From assembly GCF_023556335.1 (NCBI RefSeq), contig NZ_JAIKTS010000003.1, positions 347,480-411,479 of the forward strand: DNA of 64,000 nucleotides, written 5' to 3'. The notes beneath the pieces were generated by a model, which worked only from the letters and a program-made list of their open reading frames with translations, was not told the origin of the DNA and did no database searches. The translations under genes were made by a program, and so were the position numbers. Below, in pieces: positions 1 to 8,629 of this stretch (its first letter is position 1; each line of letters opens with the position of its first letter). Source of the stretch: Stenotrophomonas mori (GTDB lineage Bacteria > Pseudomonadota > Gammaproteobacteria > Xanthomonadales > Xanthomonadaceae).

Positions 1-486
1 ATGCAGTGCGTCCTCGCCGCCCACGCCCAGGTACCGGGTCAGCAGCAGGTAGTAGCCGGCCACGCCCAGCAGGCCCAGCCCGACCACCAGCATGCCGGTG
101 ATCGCACCGCCCTTGAACGCCACGTCCATCGCCGCACGCATGCCGTGGCGCGCGGCCTCGGCGGTGCGCACGTTGGCGCGGACCGAGACGTTCATGCCGA
201 TGTAGCCGGCGGCGCCGGACAGCACCGCACCGACCGCGAAGCCGACCGCGGTGTACCAGTTCAGGAACACGCCCACCAGCACGAACAGCACCGCGCCGGC
301 GATGGCGATGGTCAGGTACTGGCGGTTGAGGTAGGCGCGAGCGCCCTCCTGGATCGCCGTGGCGATCTCCTGCATGCGGGCATTGCCGGCAGGCTGGCGC
401 AGGACCCAGCGGGTGGCGAACAGGCCATAGGCGATGGCGATGACCGCGCACGCCAGGGCGAAGACGAGACCGTAATGTTCCAGCAT
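1..486 (-). CDS. hppA: K+-insensitive pyrophosphate-energized proton pump, N-terminal part
   Basis: Membrane pump that couples PPi hydrolysis to proton export across the inner membrane. The visible 162 residues begin [15 protein letters not shown] and contain the family's [11 protein letters not shown] segment near residue 48, then further hydrophobic helices. The gene runs off the left edge, so the catalytic PPi-binding loops are not seen. The start at 486 has a clear GGAGGGG ribosome site a few bases upstream. The identification rests on the well-conserved N-terminal helices. The PPi-dependent phosphofructokinase 1.5 kb away fits PPi-based energy metabolism. Confidence 0.88.
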   Translation of the reverse strand, partial: MLEHYGLVFALACAVIAIAYGLFATRWVLRQPAGNARMQEIATAIQEGARAYLNRQYLTIAIAGAVLFVLVGVFLNWYTAVGFAVGAVLSGAAGYIGMNVSVRANVRTAEAARHGMRAAMDVAFKGGAITGMLVVGLGLLGVAGYYLLLTRYLGVGGEDALH

Positions 487-732
487 GAACCCCTCCATCA
501 CAGGTGGATGTCGTCCAGCAGCGGCTGAACGCGGGACACGCCGGGGCATGAAGCACTGGAACAGACCCGGAGCCATGCAGCGGCCGTGGTGCGTGTCGCG
601 GTGTTCAACGATTCCTGGAGCTGTCCGGCAGTATGGGTCAGCCCGGGTGCACTGTCACGGCCCGGCGCCTTGCCCCGGCGTTCAGCGCCGGGCTGCCACC
701 GTGCGCGTTTCCGCGCATGCAGGAGAACGCAC

Positions 733-1248
733 ATGAGAACGGGTCAGGGACGGTGGCCGGCGGGGTTGCCGGCCTTGCTGCTGGCGCTGCCGGTGGCGGC
801 CTTCGCCGACGCGCCGGAGATACAGCGACCGGCGGCCACCGCGCAGGCGGTGGGCGCGCTGCACACGGTACGGCAGATCCCCGAGGCCTGCGTGCGCATC
901 GAAGGCCGGTTCACCGGACAGGCCGAGGCCCCCTACGCGATGCGCCTGGTCACGACCGACGCGCGCTGCCAGCCGCGTGCCGGGATGCTGGAGGCCGCAG
1001 AGGTCCGTCCCGGCGAGGACGGGTGGCGGCTCAACGACCGCATCGTCATACCCGCCGCCGGCTGCCCGGGCCAGGAGGCGGTGGTCGAAGTGTGGCGGCG
1101 TCCGGTGGAGCAGGCCCTGGCGCGCGACGGGCAGGGCCAGGTACGGCTGTACCTGGGCGACCTGCGGGAGCAGGCCGCGGCCGCCGGGTTGCCGGCCCGG
1201 CCGGCGTACGCGGCACGCATGCAGGTGGAAGGGCAGGCCTGCGGCTGA
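733..1248 (+). CDS. Secreted or periplasmic protein of unknown function
   Basis: A 171-residue protein with an N-terminal signal peptide: basic MRTGQGR, a hydrophobic stretch, then a likely cleavage after AAFA near residue 25. The mature part has several cysteines (ACVRIEG, ARCQPRAG, AAGCPGQ and a C-terminal QACG), suggesting disulphides in the periplasm. An AGGAGA ribosome site 12 bases upstream supports ATG 733 over the longer in-frame start at 586. I do not recognise a family. It is divergent from hppA. Confidence 0.7.
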   Translation: MRTGQGRWPAGLPALLLALPVAAFADAPEIQRPAATAQAVGALHTVRQIPEACVRIEGRFTGQAEAPYAMRLVTTDARCQPRAGMLEAAEVRPGEDGWRLNDRIVIPAAGCPGQEAVVEVWRRPVEQALARDGQGQVRLYLGDLREQAAAAGLPARPAYAARMQVEGQACG

Positions 1249-1278
1249 TCCGGGCCATGCCCTCGGTGAGGCGCCCGC

Positions 1279-1908
1279 TCAGCGCAGCAGGGCATCCATG
1301 ATCAGCTGGTTGGCGATGTCCAGCAGCAGGTAGTCGCCGCCGTCGGTGCGTACCCACTGCTGGCCCCGTGCGGGCTGGCGCAGGGAATGGTGGTGCCAGT
1401 CGTGCACCACCTCGCGCGGGCCGTCGTAGCGGCGGCCGCGTTCCCAGCGGGACGCGAGCGGCGGGCCCGCCTGCGCCTGGGCGCGGCGGCGCTGGATCGC
1501 CTCCTGTTCGCGCTGCCAGGCCGCGTCGCGCTGGCGCTGTTGCTGTGCGCGCCGTTGCAGTTCCGCCTCCTGGCTGCGCTGCCAGGCCTCGTCGCGGCGG
1601 CGCTGCTGGTCGGCGAGGTCGCGCTGCTGCTGTGCCTGGCGCAGCTGGAGGGCCTCGTCGCGGCGACGCTGCTGCTCGTCACGCTGGCGCTGCTGTTCCT
1701 GCCATTGGCGCTGGCGTTCCTGCTCGCGTTCGCGCTGTGCCTGCTGGCGCTGGCGCTGTTCCTCGCGGATCTGCCAGTCGGGCTTGGCCGCCGACCCGCC
1801 GCCGGAAGGGCCCTGCCAGCGGCCATCGTCGTGTGCCATCGCCTGCGGCAGGCCGGCCGTGGCGCCGAGCGCCAGTACGAGAACCGCGCAGCGCGGAAGA
1901 AACCCCAT
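1279..1908 (-). CDS. RcnB-like periplasmic protein with a long Q/R-rich coiled region
   Basis: A 209-residue exported protein with a signal peptide ending near PQAMA (about residue 25). The C-terminal 50 residues (YDGPREVVHDW, then QPARGQQWVRTDGGDYLLLD) match the RcnB pattern of periplasmic nickel/cobalt homeostasis proteins. Between them, about residues 45-145 are almost entirely Q, R, E, A and D in short imperfect repeats (QQRQRDEQQRRRDE type), predicting a long charged helix or coiled coil. Ribosome site AAGGAG precedes ATG 1908. The RcnB call is family resemblance; a metal role is unproven. Confidence 0.72.
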   Translation of the reverse strand: MGFLPRCAVLVLALGATAGLPQAMAHDDGRWQGPSGGGSAAKPDWQIREEQRQRQQAQREREQERQRQWQEQQRQRDEQQRRRDEALQLRQAQQQRDLADQQRRRDEAWQRSQEAELQRRAQQQRQRDAAWQREQEAIQRRRAQAQAGPPLASRWERGRRYDGPREVVHDWHHHSLRQPARGQQWVRTDGGDYLLLDIANQLIMDALLR

Positions 1909-1991
1909 GATCGACTCCTTGTCAGTGGCGGGGACGCCGCCGTGCGCGGGGTGCGCACGGGACGCCGCCGCGGACGATGCGTCCGCGCCGC

Positions 1992-3248
1992 TCAACCTTC
2001 CCAGATCGGCAGCTTCTTCGCCACCGCCACGTTCTTCAGCGCCACGTACCTGGGCAGGCCGTCGCGGCCGTAGGGCAGCGGCGCTTCGCCCCGGATCAGC
2101 GGCTGCAGGTAGCGGCGCGCCTTCTCGGTGATGCCAAAGCCGTCGCGGCGGATGAAGCCGGCCGGCATCTTCTTCTCGTGGTTGGCGACCTTCGACAGCG
2201 GCGCGGCCTCGATCTTCCAGCGGTACGGCGCGTCGGCGGTGCGTACGATCACCGGCATCACCGCATTGCGGCCTTCCAGCGCGAACCGCACCGCGGCCTT
2301 GCCGACCGCCTGCGCCTGCTCCCAGTCGGTCTTGGACGCGAGGTGGCGGGCCGAGCGCTGCAGGTAGTCGGGCAGGGTCCAGTGCACCTTGTAGCCGAGC
2401 GTGGCCTTGACGCGGCCGGCCAGGTAGGACGCGACCCCGCCGAGCTGGGTATGGCCGAAGGAGTCCTTGACGCCGCCGGCGTCGGCGACGAAGCCGCCGT
2501 CGGCGGTGCGGATGCCTTCGCTGGCGACGACCACGCACCAGCCGACCTTCGCCACCACCTTCTCGACCCTGGCCAGGAAGGCGGCCTCGTCGTAGGCGCG
2601 TTCGGGCAGCAGCAGGATCTGCGGCGCGGCGTCCGGGTCCCCGCCCGCCAGCCCGGCCGCGGCGGCCAGCCAGCCGGCATGGCGGCCCATGGCCTCGTAG
2701 ATGAACACCCGGGTGGAGGTCTCGGCCATCGCCGCCACGTCCAGCGCGGCCTCGCGCACCGACACCGCGGTGTACTTGGCGGCCGAGCCGAAGCCCGGGC
2801 AGGTGTCGGTGACGGCCAGGTCGTTGTCGATGGTCTTGGGCACGCCCACGCAGGTCAGCGGGTAGTCGAACTCCCGGGCCAGCTGCGACACCTTCAGCGC
2901 GGTGTCGGCCGAATCGTTGCCGCCGTTGTAGAGGAACCAGCGCACGTCGTGCGCCCTGAGCACGTCCAGCAGACGCTCGTACCTGGCCCGGTCCGCCTCC
3001 AGCGATTTGAGCTTGTAGCGGCACGATCCGAAGGCGCCGCCCGGCGTATGGGCCAGCCCGGCGATGTTGGCCGCCGGCTCCCTGGAGGTGTCGATCAGCT
3101 CCTCGCGCAGCGCGCCGAGGATGCCGTTGCGCGCCGCCAACACCTTGATTTTCCTTGCCCTGGCTTCGCTGATGACGGCGGAGGCGGTGGCGTTGATGAC
3201 GGCGGTGACGCCGCCGGACTGGGCGTAGAGCAGGGTGCCTTGGGACAT
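1992..3248 (-). CDS. pfp: Pyrophosphate-dependent 6-phosphofructokinase
   Basis: Reversible phosphorylation of fructose 6-phosphate using PPi in the cytoplasm. The 418-residue protein has the PFK motifs YAQSGGVTAVIN at the N terminus, NGGNDSADT (about 95-103) and GVPKTIDNDLAVTDTCPGFG (about 133-152). The GGND and PKTIDND signatures mark the PPi-using type rather than the ATP type (GGDGS). ATG 3248 is chosen with GAGAGA just upstream; an in-frame ATG at 3284 is possible. Divergent from adk. Known partner logic: PPi-PFK and the PPi pump are often neighbours in methylotrophs and xanthomonads. Confidence 0.92.
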   Translation of the reverse strand: MSQGTLLYAQSGGVTAVINATASAVISEARARKIKVLAARNGILGALREELIDTSREPAANIAGLAHTPGGAFGSCRYKLKSLEADRARYERLLDVLRAHDVRWFLYNGGNDSADTALKVSQLAREFDYPLTCVGVPKTIDNDLAVTDTCPGFGSAAKYTAVSVREAALDVAAMAETSTRVFIYEAMGRHAGWLAAAAGLAGGDPDAAPQILLLPERAYDEAAFLARVEKVVAKVGWCVVVASEGIRTADGGFVADAGGVKDSFGHTQLGGVASYLAGRVKATLGYKVHWTLPDYLQRSARHLASKTDWEQAQAVGKAAVRFALEGRNAVMPVIVRTADAPYRWKIEAAPLSKVANHEKKMPAGFIRRDGFGITEKARRYLQPLIRGEAPLPYGRDGLPRYVALKNVAVAKKLPIWEG

Positions 3249-3396
3249 GGAAGGGTCTCTCGGAGGGGGGCGGTTCCGGGACATTGGCCGGATGCGGTAA
3301 GCTGCGTTATTGCGGTGCAGCGTGAATCGGCCCCTGAGTCTAACGCCGCTGTCCGTCCCTGAAAGACGTCGACCTCACATAGCAAGGGAGTCAGCA

Positions 3397-3960
3397 ATGC
3401 GATTGGTTCTGTTGGGACCGCCCGGTTCGGGCAAGGGCACGCAGGCGAGCCGCCTGAAGGAACACCTGGAGATCGCGCACATCTCCACCGGCGACCTGCT
3501 GCGCGCCGAAGTGGCCGCCGGCACCGAGCTGGGCAAGCAGGCCAAAGCGGTCATGGACGCCGGCAACCTGGTGTCCGACGACATCCTGCTGGGCATGCTC
3601 GAATCGCGCCTGGCCCAGGCCGACGTGGCCAAGGGCTTCATCCTCGACGGCTACCCGCGCAACGTCGCCCAGGCCAACGCGCTCGGCGCGCTGCTGGCAC
3701 GGCTGCAGCAGCCGCTGGACGCCATCGTGCAACTGGACGTGCCGACCGAACTGCTGGTCGAGCGCATCGCCGGTCGCGCCCAGGAGCAGGGCCGTGCCGA
3801 CGACAATCCCGAAGCGGTGCGCCACCGCCTGCAGGTCTACAACGAATCCACCGCGCCGGTGATCGACTTCTACGCCGCCAAGGGCACCCTGGCGCGGGTC
3901 GACGGGGTCGGCACGCTGGACGAGGTGCTGGCCCGCATCCTGGCGGCGATCAAGCGCTGA
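3397..3960 (+). CDS. adk: Adenylate kinase
   Basis: Interconverts ATP + AMP and 2 ADP. The 187-residue protein has the P-loop GPPGSGKG at residues 7-14, the AMP site STGDLLRAEV (about 30-39) and DGYPRN (about 84-89). The lid segment (GRAQEQGRADDNPEAV) is short and lacks zinc cysteines, so this is the short xanthomonad form. ATG 3397 is preceded by AGGGAG, favouring it over the in-frame ATG at 3310. Confidence 0.97.
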   Translation: MRLVLLGPPGSGKGTQASRLKEHLEIAHISTGDLLRAEVAAGTELGKQAKAVMDAGNLVSDDILLGMLESRLAQADVAKGFILDGYPRNVAQANALGALLARLQQPLDAIVQLDVPTELLVERIAGRAQEQGRADDNPEAVRHRLQVYNESTAPVIDFYAAKGTLARVDGVGTLDEVLARILAAIKR

Positions 3961-4045
3961 ACCCCGGCGCCGGCCGCGTGCCGGCGCAGCCTCCGCGGCG
4001 GCCGCGACCGCCGCAACGGACGGCGGTATCGGCGACAATCGCCGG

Positions 4046-5410
4046 ATGAGAAAGATCCACATCCTCGGCATCGCCGGAACGTTCATGGGCGGCGTGGCCG
4101 CCCTGGCCCGCGAACTGGGCCACCAGGTCGAAGGCAGCGACCAGGCGGTCTACCCGCCCATGTCCACCCAGCTGGAGCGGCTGGGCATCGCCCTGTCGCA
4201 GGGCTACCTGGCCGACAACATCGGCCGCGACTGCGACGACATCGTGATCGGCAATGCGCTCTCGCGCGGCAACGCTGCGGTCGAGGCGGTCCTCGACCAG
4301 GGGCGCCGCTACACCAGCGGCGCGCAATGGCTGGCCGAGAACGTGCTGCCCGGCCGCGACACGCTGGCGGTCGCCGGCACCCACGGCAAGACCACCACCA
4401 CGACCATCCTGGCCTACCTGCTGCAGGCGGCCGGCCGCGCGCCGGGGTTCCTGATCGGCGGCGTGGCCGAGGATTTCGGCGTGTCGGCGCGCATCGGCCA
4501 GGGCCGCGCGTTCGTGGTCGAGGCCGACGAATACGACACCGCGTTCTTCGACAAGCGCAGCAAGTTCGTCCATTACCGGCCGCGGGTGGCGATCCTCAAC
4601 AACCTGGAATACGACCACGCCGACATCTTCCCGGACGTGGCCGCGATCCAGCGCCAGTTCCACCACCTGGTGCGCACCCTGCCGGGCACCGGGCGGCTGA
4701 TCGTCAATGGCGAGGACGCGCGCCTGGCCGAGGTGCTGGCGATGGGCTGCTGGACGCCGGTGGAACGCTTCGGCTTCGATCCCGCGCTGGAATGGAGCGC
4801 GCGCCTGGTCGAACAGGATGGCAGTGCGTTCGCGGTGCGGCACCGTGGCGTGGAGATGGCGACGGTGGCGTGGCCGCTGCTGGGCCGCCACAACGTGCTC
4901 AACGGCCTGGCCGCCCTGGCGGCCGCGCATGCGGTGGGCGTGGACGTGGCCGCCGTCGCGCCGGCCCTGGCGCGCTTCCAGAGCGTCAAACGGCGCATGG
5001 AGGTGATCGGCAGCGCACGGGGCGTGACCCTCTACGACGATTTCGCGCATCACCCGACCGCGATCCGCACCACCCTGGAAGGGCTGCGGGCCCGGGTCGG
5101 CGACGCCCGCATCGTGGTGGCGATGGAGCCGCGCAGCAACTCGATGCGCTCCGGCGCGCATGCCGGCGCGCTGGCGCCGTCGCTGGACGCGGCCGATGCG
5201 GTGGTGTTCCTGGCGCGCCCGGAGCTGCCGTGGAATGCCGCGCCGGTGATCGCCGCGGTGCGCGGCGAAGCGCAGGCGGTGGCCGACAGCGGGGCGCTGC
5301 TGGCCTGCCTGGAGCGTTGGGTGGGGGCCGGCGACCACGTCGTGTTCATGTCCAACGGCGGGTTCGACAACGCGCCGCGGCGGCTGCTGGTGGCATTGCA
5401 GGCGGATTGA
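4046..5410 (+). CDS. mpl: UDP-N-acetylmuramate:L-alanyl-gamma-D-glutamyl-meso-diaminopimelate ligase
   Basis: Mur-ligase family enzyme that reattaches recycled tripeptide to UDP-MurNAc in peptidoglycan recycling. The 454-residue protein begins with the dinucleotide-like HILGIAGTFMGG and has the ATP site AGTHGKTTTT (about 111-120), EADEYDTAFFDKRSKFVHY (about 160-178) and the C-terminal YDDFAHHPTA (about 330-339). The FDKRSKF signature separates Mpl from MurC. It lies 85 bases downstream of adk and may share its transcript. Confidence 0.95.
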   Translation: MRKIHILGIAGTFMGGVAALARELGHQVEGSDQAVYPPMSTQLERLGIALSQGYLADNIGRDCDDIVIGNALSRGNAAVEAVLDQGRRYTSGAQWLAENVLPGRDTLAVAGTHGKTTTTTILAYLLQAAGRAPGFLIGGVAEDFGVSARIGQGRAFVVEADEYDTAFFDKRSKFVHYRPRVAILNNLEYDHADIFPDVAAIQRQFHHLVRTLPGTGRLIVNGEDARLAEVLAMGCWTPVERFGFDPALEWSARLVEQDGSAFAVRHRGVEMATVAWPLLGRHNVLNGLAALAAAHAVGVDVAAVAPALARFQSVKRRMEVIGSARGVTLYDDFAHHPTAIRTTLEGLRARVGDARIVVAMEPRSNSMRSGAHAGALAPSLDAADAVVFLARPELPWNAAPVIAAVRGEAQAVADSGALLACLERWVGAGDHVVFMSNGGFDNAPRRLLVALQAD

Positions 5411-5435
5411 CGGCGGCCCGCGCGTGGCGGGCCGG

Positions 5436-6260
5436 TCAGCCGGTATGGCCCATCGCCGCCGAGATCTGCCCCGCGGCGTCCAGCAGGGCCTGCACGTGCG
5501 CCGGGTCCGGCGTGCTCGGCAGGTAGTGGATGGAACCGACGATGGCCAGGGTGCCGAACAGCTCGCCGTCGGCCTGCAGCAGCGGCGCGGCCAGGGCGTT
5601 GATGCCGATGTACAGCTCTTCCGGGGCGTCGGCCCAGCCGCGCCGGCGCACCAGCGCAATCTCGGCGGCCAGCCGCTCCGGGTCGACGATGGTGCGCGGG
5701 GTGCAGGCCGGCAGCGGTTGCTGCAGGTAGCCGTCGCGGAGCTTCTGCGCGCCGAACGCGAGCACGATCTTGCCCTGCGCCACGCTGTTGTGGTGGAAAC
5801 GGGTGCCGGGGCGCAGGCTGATCTCCACCGGCGCGGTGCCGCGCAGCAGGTCGATGACCACCACTTCGTTGTCGGAGAAGGTGGAGATCACCACCGTCTG
5901 CCCGACCTGGTCGCGCAGGCTCTCCAGCACCGGCCGCGCCAGGCTCACCACGTCGAAGCGGCTGTTGCAGGCGCGCGCCAGCAGGAACATCTGCCAACCG
6001 ACGCGGTACTGGTTGGTGTCCGGATCCTGGGCGACGTAGCCGTGCTCGCGCAGCACGCTGAGGTGGCGGTGGACGCGGGCCTTGGGCATGCCCAACAGCT
6101 GCGCCAGCCGCGTGACCCCAAGGCCACCCGGCGCCGAGGCCAGCGCCTCGACCACCTTCAGCGCGACGATCGCGGTGGGCAGGCCCTGTTCGATGGCCTC
6201 GTCGGGGGCCGGCGCGGTGCCGCGCGCATCCTTGGGGTCGGTCGAGGGGCTGGCGGGCAT
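5436..6260 (-). CDS. IclR-family transcriptional regulator
   Basis: A 274-residue regulator with an N-terminal winged helix (about 25-85, with LGMPKARVHRHLSVLREHGY as recognition region) and a C-terminal IclR effector domain (HNSVAQGKIVLAF and ALAAPLLQADGELFGTLAIVG). IclR proteins bind palindromes and respond to aromatic or organic acids. It sits beside the cupin gene and the divergent catabolic operon, so it is the natural regulator. Two GTATCG-N5-CGATAC palindromes at 7018 and 7089 are candidate operators. Start chosen at ATG 6260 (AGGT upstream); longer in-frame starts exist. Confidence 0.88.
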   Translation of the reverse strand: MPASPSTDPKDARGTAPAPDEAIEQGLPTAIVALKVVEALASAPGGLGVTRLAQLLGMPKARVHRHLSVLREHGYVAQDPDTNQYRVGWQMFLLARACNSRFDVVSLARPVLESLRDQVGQTVVISTFSDNEVVVIDLLRGTAPVEISLRPGTRFHHNSVAQGKIVLAFGAQKLRDGYLQQPLPACTPRTIVDPERLAAEIALVRRRGWADAPEELYIGINALAAPLLQADGELFGTLAIVGSIHYLPSTPDPAHVQALLDAAGQISAAMGHTG

Positions 6261-6321
6261 TGCGTACCTGTGTGCATGGGCGTGGCGGGAACGCGACCGG
6301 CGCCGGTCGCGTTTTTGCCGA

Positions 6322-6990
6322 TTATGGCAGGTCGATGTATCGCTCTGCGAAAACCTTGTAACGCTGGGTCTTCTCCGCGGCGGCGTCCTCGGCGCGCACG
6401 TAGCGGATCGAACTGCGGCCCTTGAGCTGGCGCGGCAGCAGGAAGCAGCGGATGAAGCGGGTTTCCTCGTCCTCGGTGGTCGGCGCCAGCACCGGCGCAT
6501 GGCCCAGCTCGAACCAGGCGTGCCCGGCCGGATGGTCGTGGCGCTGGCCCAGGGTCTCGATGCTGATCCGGCCGTAGTCGCAGATGCGGATGCCCGGGCC
6601 CTGGTGGACATGGGTGAGGGCGACACCGCCCTTCGGGAAGTCGACCCGGTCGCAGCGCATCAGCCATTCGAAGCGCGGATCCAGGTCGATCGGGGCTTCC
6701 AGCTTGAGCTCGCTGCGGGTGGCCGGGGCCGAGGGCAGAGCGCTCGCGGGGTGACCGGCCACGGTCAGGTCCCAGCGCCACAGCACGGTGTCCTCGGCGC
6801 CGTTGAGCAGGGTCAGCGGCGCCTGGCCGACGCGCGCCTGGGCCGGATCCAGGGCCTGCGCGTCGCTGGGCGATTCGACCATCAGCCCGCCCTGGCGCAC
6901 GTACAGCGCACGCGGGCCCCCCGGCAGGTACACCGGCGGGCAGCCGGCCGGCAGGTGGTCTTCATGGAGGCGGAGGATCAGTTCGGACAT
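6322..6990 (-). CDS. Cupin-fold protein of unknown function, linked to the catabolic operon
   Basis: A 222-residue soluble protein without signal peptide. The segment ALTHVHQGPGIR (about 124-135), followed by HDHPAGHAWFELGHAPVLA, gives the histidine/glycine pattern of a cupin barrel, so metal binding is plausible. It is divergently transcribed from the MFS gene across a 148-base region with two palindromes, next to the IclR gene. It may be an accessory oxygenase, isomerase or sensor for the pathway, but I cannot assign a reaction. Confidence 0.6.
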   Translation of the reverse strand: MSELILRLHEDHLPAGCPPVYLPGGPRALYVRQGGLMVESPSDAQALDPAQARVGQAPLTLLNGAEDTVLWRWDLTVAGHPASALPSAPATRSELKLEAPIDLDPRFEWLMRCDRVDFPKGGVALTHVHQGPGIRICDYGRISIETLGQRHDHPAGHAWFELGHAPVLAPTTEDEETRFIRCFLLPRQLKGRSSIRYVRAEDAAAEKTQRYKVFAERYIDLP

Positions 6991-7017
6991 CGGACTCTCA
7001 CTGTGGGTGCGGTATTC

Positions 7018-7034
7018 GTATCGTATATCGATAC
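7018..7034. promoter_or_regulatory. Palindromic operator 1, GTATCG-N5-CGATAC
   Basis: Perfect inverted repeat with a 5-base centre in the divergent region between the cupin and MFS genes. The same arms recur at 7089 with a different centre, so both are probably bound by one protein. The adjacent IclR-family regulator is the obvious candidate. It lies 28 bases upstream of the cupin start. Confidence 0.65.
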
Positions 7035-7088
7035 AGATTTATCTGTCATGTTCCATTTCTATTATTTTTGCGGTAGTTTGCGCACTCG

Positions 7089-7105
7089 GTATCGTTTATC
7101 GATAC
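7089..7105. promoter_or_regulatory. Palindromic operator 2, GTATCG-N5-CGATAC
   Basis: Second perfect copy of the same inverted repeat, centred 71 bp from the first (close to seven helical turns), 34 bases upstream of the MFS start. The spacing suits cooperative binding or looping by a dimer pair. Confidence 0.65.
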
Positions 7106-7138
7106 TCTCGTTTCGGCCAAGACTCCGGAGGGAAGCCA

Positions 7139-8404
7139 GTGGCACAGCGCGGTTCGACGATCCAGGAAGTGAGCGCCACCCCCGGTGGCCGTTGGTGGCA
7201 GGGCGCCAGCAAGCAGCAGTGGGGCACGTTCCGTTCGGCCTATCTGGGCTGGATGCTGGACGTGATGGACCTGATGTTGTTCGCGATGGTGCTCAAGCAC
7301 GTCAGTGCGGACCTGGGCTTCGACAAGTCGCAGGCGGGCATGGTGATGTCGGCCACGCTGCTGGCCACGGCGCTGGGCGGGCTGGTGTTCGGCTACCTCG
7401 CCGACCGCATGGGCCGCGCCAAATCGATGATGCTGAGCATCATCTGCTACTCGATCGGCACCGCGCTGTGCGGCCTGTCCGACACCCTCGGGCAGCTGAT
7501 GCTGTTCCGCATCGTGGTCGGCCTTGGCGTCGGCGGCGAGTGGTCGGCCGGTTCGGCCCTGGTCAGCGAGAGCTGGCCGGCGCAGCACCGCGGCAAGATC
7601 CTGGCCTGGATCCAGAGCGCGTTCGCCTCCGGCTACGCGGCCGCGGCGATCGTCGCCGCGCTGGTCGTGCCGACCCTGGGCTGGCGCTGGGTGTTCGTGG
7701 TCGGCCTGCTGCCGGCGCTGCTGGCGTTCTACGTGCGCCGCCACGTCAAGGAGCCGGAGATCTGGGTCAACCAGGCGCAGCGGCTGAGCTTCGGCCAGAC
7801 CATGGGCAAGCTGTTCGGTGCGCATGCACGCAGCACCCTGGTCGGCCTGGCCTTCGTCACCGCGGCGATGTGCGGCTACTGGGGGCTGTTCACCTGGATC
7901 CCGACCTACCTGGCCACCCCGGTGGCCGACGGCGGTCCCGGGCTGGACCTGGTTAAGTCGACGATCTGGATCGTGATCATGCAGGTCGGCGCGGCGTTCG
8001 GGTTCGTCACGTTCGGCTACATCGCCGACCGGATCGGCCGCAAGAAGACCTTCATCCTGTTCTTCGTCTGCTCGGCGCTGACCGTGCCGCTGTTCGTGAT
8101 GATCAAGTCGCCGATGGCGCTGATGGCCTTCGGCATCGTCGTCGCGTACTTCGGCACCGGCTTCTACAGCGGCTTCGCGCCGACCTTCGCCGAGATGTTC
8201 CCGACCACCGTGCGCGCCACCGCGCAGGGCTTCGTCTACAACGGCGGGCGCGCCATCGCCGCGATCGCCCCGGCGCTGATCGGCTTCCTCGCCAACCGCT
8301 ACGGCGTGGCCAGCGGACTGATGGCCACCGCCGGGTTCTTCGCGCTGGCGGCGGTGATCGTGCTGCTGTTCCTGCCCGAGACCAAGGGCGCAGAACTGAC
8401 CTGA
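7139..8404 (+). CDS. MFS transporter, aromatic- or organic-acid:H+ symporter type
   Basis: Inner-membrane permease of 421 residues with 12 predicted helices. It has the family loop FGYLADRMGRAKSMM between helices 2 and 3 and its repeat FGYIADRIGRKKTF in the second half, as in the sialate / aromatic acid MFS groups. The start is taken as GTG 7139 because GGAGGGA lies 6-7 bases upstream and the first helix follows soon after. First gene of the operon leading into the meta-cleavage enzymes, so it probably imports the pathway substrate. Confidence 0.85.
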   Translation: MAQRGSTIQEVSATPGGRWWQGASKQQWGTFRSAYLGWMLDVMDLMLFAMVLKHVSADLGFDKSQAGMVMSATLLATALGGLVFGYLADRMGRAKSMMLSIICYSIGTALCGLSDTLGQLMLFRIVVGLGVGGEWSAGSALVSESWPAQHRGKILAWIQSAFASGYAAAAIVAALVVPTLGWRWVFVVGLLPALLAFYVRRHVKEPEIWVNQAQRLSFGQTMGKLFGAHARSTLVGLAFVTAAMCGYWGLFTWIPTYLATPVADGGPGLDLVKSTIWIVIMQVGAAFGFVTFGYIADRIGRKKTFILFFVCSALTVPLFVMIKSPMALMAFGIVVAYFGTGFYSGFAPTFAEMFPTTVRATAQGFVYNGGRAIAAIAPALIGFLANRYGVASGLMATAGFFALAAVIVLLFLPETKGAELT

Positions 8405-8425
8405 GTGCAATGCTGGAGTAGAGAA

Positions 8426-8629
8426 ATGCCGATCATCCAAGTGACCCTGGTACAGGGCCGCGACGAAGCGAAAGTGCAGGGATTCATCCGCGAGGTGGCG
8501 CGTGTGGCGCACGCCGAGCTGGGCGCGCCGATGAGCGCCATCCGGGTGATGGTCAACGAGGTCGCGCCGCAGCGGTTCGCGGTGGGCGACGTGCTCAAGA
8601 GCGATCCTGCCACCGGAGCCGGGCCGTGA
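8426..8629 (+). CDS. 4-oxalocrotonate tautomerase family protein
   Basis: A 67-residue tautomerase subunit. After removal of Met the N-terminal proline (PIIQVTLVQGRD) is the catalytic base of this superfamily, which converts 2-hydroxymuconate to 4-oxalocrotonate. A later IRVMVNEV matches the conserved strand. GGAG precedes ATG 8426. The stop overlaps the next gene's GTG start (GTGA), indicating translational coupling. Corresponds in role to DmpI/XylH. Confidence 0.88.
   Translation: MPIIQVTLVQGRDEAKVQGFIREVARVAHAELGAPMSAIRVMVNEVAPQRFAVGDVLKSDPATGAGP

Noticed and set aside
485..736. Small frames on both strands between hppA and the secreted protein gene
   Set aside because: No ribosome site and composition typical of noncoding high-GC sequence; the interval is better read as a divergent promoter region.
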